A stretch of DNA of 64,000 nucleotides from Rhodanobacter denitrificans (lineage in GTDB: Bacteria; Pseudomonadota; Gammaproteobacteria; Xanthomonadales; Rhodanobacteraceae). Made by a program: the position numbers and the translations under genes. This document shows, in pieces, positions 59,808-64,000 of the stretch. Numbering within the stretch: the stretch's first letter is position 1; the number at the start of each line of letters is the position of its first letter. The stretch lies in assembly GCA_017848855.1 (NCBI GenBank), contig JAFIHF010000032.1:290342-354341 (forward strand), written 5' to 3'. The notes beneath the pieces were generated by a model that did not search any database, was not told the DNA's origin, and saw only the letters and a program-made list of their open reading frames with translations.

Positions 59808-60401
59808 CCGCCCGCACTTGCGCCGGCTTCTTTCCGGCTCGCCGCTACAGTCGACACGCCTAAGGAAGGCCTGATTAATCCGGCTTCTCGCTCGTCATTC
59901 CTGCGAGGTGCCTTTCAACAGCCGAAGGCTGGTCAAGCTGGGATCCAGTGTCTGTAGGCCATTGAACGCAGAGGCACTGGATGACTCGCTACGCTCGTCC
60001 CTTCGGGGCCGCCCTGCGGGCGTTCTGCGCGCTACGCGCTTGTCCTGCTTTCGCACACTGGTGTCCGGAATATTCGATGTTCCAGTTCGCAGGCTCCAAG
60101 ACCGCAGGCTCTCGCCTTGAACAACGAAGCCGAGCGACTCGAATTCGGGAAGGTGCTGGTTGGTGAATCCCTCTCCCTCCGGGAGAGGGTGCCGGCAGGC
60201 GGGTGAGGGTTCGGGCAGAGCGAAATGCTGCGGCAAGTCCGAACCCTCACCCCCGGCCCCTCTCCCGGTGGGAGAGGGGAGCCGATCACCGACGAGATAT
60301 TCCGGACAGCAGTGTGCTTGACCGGCCCTGCGGCCGTTGAAAAGCGTCTCGCAGGAATGACGAGCAAAATCAGAGCATCTCCAAAGCAGTAGGTATTTCG
60401 A
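59808..60401. repeat. Gene-free block with duplicated intergenic segments
   Basis: At 59885-59942 TCATTCCTGCGAGGTGCCTT and CAGCCGAAGGCTGGTCAAG are the inverted form of the segment at 24355-24402; at about 60254-60363 the same segment is present in direct orientation (ATATTCCGGACAGCAGTGTG to CGCAGGAATGACGAG). CTCTCCCTCC/GGGAGAGG and CTCTCCCGG/GGGAGAGG hairpins lie at 60169-60188 and 60261-60281. No gene is supported. Confidence 0.75.
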
Positions 60402-62969
60402 ATGTTCTGGCATAAAAGGGATTCTGGTCGGCAAGCGTTCCGCCATGCGCTCTCGATGGCGATTTACCTTGCGATGTTGGCGGCAAATATCTGCCACGCA
60501 GCGCCAGCGGCCAGAACGGCAGATGCAGATGTTCGAGGCAGCCAGGACCTCTCTTTGGCGCGTCCGTGGCTGCCGCGACTGATGCCGCTGACCGAAGACC
60601 AGAGGAGGATTCTGGCTGCTTTCGATGCCCATTTCCGCGTGCCCGATGTCCATCCCGACGGCAGGGGTGTCGACGAGGCAACGATGGCGGGCTTGAGAAA
60701 AGCGGTCCGCGAAGACTACGGGATTCATGTCGAGCGGGGGCGGCTCGTCGGGAAGCCGATCGAATATCGCGAAACGGACGGCAGCAATCACGCTCCTGCC
60801 GGCGGGATCGCGATGCTGGATGTGATGAGGACGATCAATCGCCTCGCCGATGCCTATGCTGATGCTTCCCCCGGACAGGCCGAGGAGTTGAAAGGCCTGT
60901 TTCTCGATGTATGCCGCCATATTCTCGACCAGGGCTTGGTCGAAGGCGCGCCGATTTCGCGATCCCCGTTCGGAATACCCAGTTCGATGTACGGCTGGTT
61001 CGGCCAGAGCGCTGGCATTTTCAAGCTGCGGCAGGTGCTTGATGAGGCTGGTTTGCTCTTGCCCATGAGTCGCGCTGTCGCGTATTGGCAGAACAGGAGC
61101 TGGTTGAGCGAGGTTCCCGATCCCAACAATTCCGATGACTGGCGTTGCGGGTTTTGGCACGACCTCATGGTGGCCATCGCCGCCATGCCCGACACGCCGG
61201 AGAAGTGGCAGCGGCTCTCTGCCGCCATGCGCTATGTTTCCCTGAACATCACCACCGGCGAAGCGTTTTCGCAGGCACTTCCCCCCAGTGGGGAGTTCAA
61301 CCACCACGGCGGCTTTCACTTGGCCTATTCCTATGCCATGGAGAAAGCGCTGGACGTGGTGGGGAGGCTGCACCAGTCCGGTTTGGATGTGAGTGCCGAA
61401 GCGCACGAGCGTCTGCGCGCGTACGGCCGGACAACCGCGTGGATTGTGCTGGATGGGACGGTGGCCACGAATCTGTTGCTCCGTTCGGGAGGCCCGGAGG
61501 GGAAAAAGCCCGTTGCCAACGAGCTGCGCACGCTGGCGGATCTCGGGCCGACCAATGCAAGTGGGACGATCGATCCGGAAATGGCCGCGCTTTATCTGGC
61601 GGTCATCAAGAACGAAAAGAACGACGCGACTGACAATGATGCGCAGCGTTATCGCCGTGCTGGCATTGCTGCCGCGGAACTGAGCGGCGCCGTGGCCATG
61701 CCCAACCGTCCGGCCTTGGTATGGCGCACTCCCGGAACGCTGGTATCCGCAGCGGCCATGCGCCCCGATTTTCGCGGTTTCGAGATGTATGCCTGGACGC
61801 AGAGCAATATTCAGGGGCGATATTCGGTCTACGGCTCGGTGATGGTATTGCAGGCGGGGCGCAAGCCCGTCACTCCGGGCTACATGCCCGAACAAGGCTG
61901 GGACTGGAGCCTGTGGCCGGGAGCGACCACGTTCCTGGCCGGCGACCTGGAACTTACGCCGCGCTCGGACCTGGGCTACGGCGGCAATCGCTCACCGGTC
62001 GGCGGCGTAAGCGTGTTGAGCAACCAGGTCACGTTGCTCAACAACGTCGCCGTCGGCAGCGATGCCGCCGGACTCTTCATGGTCGATTTCGATTCCGACG
62101 GCGTGCATTTCAGGAAAAGCGTTTTTTCGGTGGGTGGGCATGTGCTGGTACAGACCAGCGACATCGGATCGACGCGCCCCGAGCCGATAGTCACCACGCT
62201 GTATCAGGATCACCTGGACGACGCCCAGCAAGCATCGATGCTCGAGGGCGAGACGCTCACGAACGCGAATACCGACCGCAGCATCCGCGTGGACAAGCCC
62301 CTGGTATTGCGCGATGTGGAGGGCATGAGTTACACGGTGCTGCCGGTGCCCGGCCAGTCGGCGCCACCTACCTTGCGCGTATTGCGCCGCCATCAAACGT
62401 GGCGTCTGCCCTACGACAAATTCTTGAAAGAGGGCTTCGCCGAAGGGCTGGGCAAACACGGCTCCTTGCCGAAAAACTTGAGTACGGAGGAATACCTCGA
62501 CCAGTTCGTTCCCCGGGCGGGGGATTTTGCCCTGGCCTATGTCGACCACGGCACCGCGCCGCGCGATGCAGCCGATGCCTATCTCCTCACGCTGCCCTCC
62601 AGTACGACACGTGATACGTCCGACATGCCGAGGCTGCTGGTGCAGACCAGGGCAGGGCATGCCGCATTCGATCCGGTGACGCGAACCTATGCGTACGCGG
62701 GCTTTGAACCGGATACAACATGGAAGCAGGGGCCGCTGCTAAGGCTTGGCCGCCCGGCATCCGTGCTGCTGCGCGAAATGCCGGATGGTTCGCTCAAGCT
62801 CGCCGTTGCGTCATGGAGCGTCAAGGACACCGCGCCATTCATTCTGGTTTTGAAGGGAAACTGGAAGACTTCAGCATCAGGCGGCCGAGCTGTTGCGAAA
62901 AACGGCGAGACGGAGCTGTCGATACCTTATGTGAGCGACTTGCCTCAAAGCCTGGTGCTGAGGAAGTAA
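60402..62969 (+). CDS. Secreted chondroitinase-ABC-like lyase (PL8 super-sandwich)
   Basis: 855 residues. Signal peptide (LSMAIYLAMLAANICHA), an alpha-helical toroid, then a beta super-sandwich. EFNHHGGFHLAYSYAM puts H302 seven residues before Y309 and nine before Y311, in the place of the catalytic His and Tyr of PL8 enzymes. Downstream GWDWSLWPGATTFLAG, FRKSVFSVGGHVLV and EPIVTTLYQ match the chondroitinase ABC beta domain. It is more distant from the lyase at 35556 than expected for a duplicate. It stands alone between repeats, with somewhat less GC-biased codons than its neighbours, suggesting separate acquisition. Likely substrate: a uronate-hexosamine or related glycan. Confidence 0.82.
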   Translation: MFWHKRDSGRQAFRHALSMAIYLAMLAANICHAAPAARTADADVRGSQDLSLARPWLPRLMPLTEDQRRILAAFDAHFRVPDVHPDGRGVDEATMAGLRKAVREDYGIHVERGRLVGKPIEYRETDGSNHAPAGGIAMLDVMRTINRLADAYADASPGQAEELKGLFLDVCRHILDQGLVEGAPISRSPFGIPSSMYGWFGQSAGIFKLRQVLDEAGLLLPMSRAVAYWQNRSWLSEVPDPNNSDDWRCGFWHDLMVAIAAMPDTPEKWQRLSAAMRYVSLNITTGEAFSQALPPSGEFNHHGGFHLAYSYAMEKALDVVGRLHQSGLDVSAEAHERLRAYGRTTAWIVLDGTVATNLLLRSGGPEGKKPVANELRTLADLGPTNASGTIDPEMAALYLAVIKNEKNDATDNDAQRYRRAGIAAAELSGAVAMPNRPALVWRTPGTLVSAAAMRPDFRGFEMYAWTQSNIQGRYSVYGSVMVLQAGRKPVTPGYMPEQGWDWSLWPGATTFLAGDLELTPRSDLGYGGNRSPVGGVSVLSNQVTLLNNVAVGSDAAGLFMVDFDSDGVHFRKSVFSVGGHVLVQTSDIGSTRPEPIVTTLYQDHLDDAQQASMLEGETLTNANTDRSIRVDKPLVLRDVEGMSYTVLPVPGQSAPPTLRVLRRHQTWRLPYDKFLKEGFAEGLGKHGSLPKNLSTEEYLDQFVPRAGDFALAYVDHGTAPRDAADAYLLTLPSSTTRDTSDMPRLLVQTRAGHAAFDPVTRTYAYAGFEPDTTWKQGPLLRLGRPASVLLREMPDGSLKLAVASWSVKDTAPFILVLKGNWKTSASGGRAVAKNGETELSIPYVSDLPQSLVLRK

Positions 62970-62999
62970 ATGAATTCAAGTTTTCCTACGACGAGTTGG

Positions 63000-63797
63000 C
63001 TACAGGCGCACCAGCATCGCGGGCGACCGGTCCGATCCGGCGCAACAGCTCGTGCGCGCCACGACGGGTTTTGGAGCGGTATGTATCGCACCCGGGCTCA
63101 GCGCGGTTTCGCGCGATGGTTGTCGTGAGGTCAAGCGCGACGAAGCTTCCCGCTTCTCCGATGCTTCGAAGTCAAGCCCCCTCTCAACAGCAGCGCAGGC
63201 GGCGGCGTGCAGCCCAAAGCCTGCGGCATGAGCCACCGTCATCGAGCCGGGCGCCCCCTTGAAAGCGGGTTCGGCGGGGAAGGGGGCGGGGGTGCCGACC
63301 GGCGCGGCCGGTGCGGCCGGGTGGACCGCCTCGGCGTCGGGCAGGGTGCGGCCGGCCTCGGGACGCGCTCCCGCGCTCGCGGGGGCTGGCGCCCCCACAC
63401 CCCCGGCCGCGCTCCGGGCGCGATCTTGCAGCCAGAACCGGGCCTGCTCGCAGACGATCGGCCACGCGGCCAGCCGCCACGGCTGGAACACGTAGCCGTT
63501 GCCGCTGACCAGCTCGCCGCGCGGCGTCAGCGTCCAGCCGGCCCAGCCGTCATGCAGCGCGCCCAGATCGCCGCAGCGCAGGAGCCGCAGCAGCCGCACC
63601 GCCGACCACGGGACGCGGTTGCGGCCGGCGTCCCAGTGCCGCACGGTGCGCTCGCACACGCCGAGGAAGGCCGCGCACGCCTTGCGGTTCAGCAGGCACG
63701 CATGGCGCAGCTCGCGGAAGCCGTCCGGGCTGACCAGCCAGACCCGGCGGCGTGGGCGGCGAGCGCCACGGCGAGGGCGAGCCACAGGGCGGCCCAC
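63000..63797 (-). CDS. DUF3653 (phage VC1465-like) protein, inovirus type
   Basis: 265 residues from a GTG at 63795-63797. The N-terminal half is the DUF3653 domain: SPDGFRELRHACLLNRKACA, AFLGVCERTVRHWDAGRNRV, PWSAVRLLRLLRCGDLGAL and LVSGNGYVFQPWRLAAW, which resembles a helix-turn-helix and is common in filamentous phages of Xanthomonas. The C-terminal half (from about 130) is Ala/Pro/Ser-rich and atypical, probably read-through beyond a lost or altered end. The start codon lies 47 bases from the dif site. It is likely a remnant of an inovirus integrated by host XerCD. Confidence 0.75.
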   Translation of the reverse strand: MGRPVARPRRGARRPRRRVWLVSPDGFRELRHACLLNRKACAAFLGVCERTVRHWDAGRNRVPWSAVRLLRLLRCGDLGALHDGWAGWTLTPRGELVSGNGYVFQPWRLAAWPIVCEQARFWLQDRARSAAGGVGAPAPASAGARPEAGRTLPDAEAVHPAAPAAPVGTPAPFPAEPAFKGAPGSMTVAHAAGFGLHAAACAAVERGLDFEASEKREASSRLTSRQPSRETALSPGAIHTAPKPVVARTSCCAGSDRSPAMLVRL

Positions 63798-63843
63798 AGG
63801 GCCGGCGGCGACGGCTCCGGGCGCCTCATCGGCCCCGTCCGCG

Positions 63844-63871
63844 ATTGCGCATAATGTATATTATGTCAAAC
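63844..63871. other. dif: dif site (XerCD recombination site)
   Basis: XerC arm (ATTGCGCATAA), central TGTATA and XerD arm (TTATGTCAAAC) differ from Escherichia coli dif at only four of 28 positions, none in the central hexamer or the inner arm bases. This is where XerC/XerD resolve chromosome dimers, so the window ends at or near the replication terminus. The same site is used by filamentous phages that exploit Xer. Confidence 0.92.
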
Positions 63872-64000
63872 AACGCATCGGCGACGGCCGCGGACGTGGC
63901 ACGTCAGCCCGGCGGGCTTCCGCGAGCTGCGCCACGCCTGCCTGCTCTCGCGCCAAGCGTGCGCGGCCTTCCTCGGCGTCGGCGTGCGCACCGTCTACCA
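63864..64000 (+). pseudogene. Second DUF3653 gene, head-to-head copy, cut by the window end
   Basis: In the frame of 63900 the DNA encodes WHVSPAGFRELRHACLLSRQ followed by ACAAFLGVGVRTVY, a close match to residues of the minus-strand protein at 63000-63797. No start codon exists in this frame after the TAA at 63852; the ATG at 63863, inside the XerD arm of dif, is in a different frame. Either a frameshift has inactivated it or an unusual start is used. Confidence 0.6.

Noticed and set aside
63863-64000. Intact phage gene starting at the ATG inside dif
   Set aside because: That frame gives an Arg/Pro-rich product; the DUF3653 homology lies in another frame without a start codon, so a broken copy is more likely.

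Overview
The window is about 64 kb of GC-rich (roughly 70% by eye) proteobacterial chromosome. Gene content (PilH, RoxA, a TPMT-type thiopurine methyltransferase, ZipA, an FHS-type sugar transporter, agmatine deiminase) and the dense mix of REP-like intergenic hairpins point to the Xanthomonadales/Lysobacterales, most likely Rhodanobacteraceae (Rhodanobacter, Dyella, Frateuria, Luteibacter type). The taxonomic call is inference from gene content.

Layout. 1-0.8 kb: gene-free repeat block. 0.8-8.8 kb (minus): pilH, acuI-like reductase, LOG-family hydrolase and the 2-oxoglutarate dehydrogenase operon sucA-sucB-lpd. 9-15.3 kb (minus): roxA coupled to a small protein, MBL hydrolase, tpm, DUF1428, DUF899, agmatine deiminase and a small secreted BamE-like protein. 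15.4-20.1 kb (plus): ABC-F ATPase, a phosphoglycerate-mutase-like protein and recJ. 20.2-23.6 kb: a secreted protein, a STAS protein, and asnB preceded by a 39-codon asparagine-rich leader with a textbook attenuator. 23.6-24.4 kb: second gene-free repeat block. 24.4-26.4 kb (minus): two-domain aspartyl protease and O-methyltransferase. 26.5-35.3 kb (plus): prfB (programmed frameshift), a repeat protein, lysS, YciI, BolA, smc, zipA.

35.5-63 kb is a large accessory catabolic locus. A minus operon (iclR, GH154-like, udh, semialdehyde dehydrogenase, PL8 lyase) diverges from a plus series (TonB receptor, kdgD, TIM-barrel protein, ExuT-like transporter, GH35, GH105-DUF4861). Together these would cut a uronate-containing glycan and feed hexuronate through the oxidative uronate dehydrogenase route to 2-oxoglutarate, whose dehydrogenase complex is also encoded in the window. 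Four copies of a TTCAYATSYATGAA-like site lie in the divergent iclR/TonB-receptor promoter and ahead of the GH105 gene, suggesting an IclR regulon. A second, tightly overlapping plus operon (FHS transporter, RidA, a paralogue of the TIM-barrel protein, SDR, DSD1-type D-amino acid dehydratase, N-acyl-D-amino acid deacylase) follows, then a second, chondroitinase-ABC-like PL8 protein.

The right edge carries a near-perfect dif (XerCD) site at 63844-63871, flanked by a filamentous-phage-type DUF3653 gene on the left and a second, head-to-head copy running out of the window. This looks like the replication terminus with inovirus remnants.

The most notable observations are the asparagine attenuator, the dif/inovirus junction, the shared operator motif, and REP-like elements that have entered coding sequence in frame (sucB linkers, the ABC-F interdomain linker) or supply stop codons (lysS, recJ).
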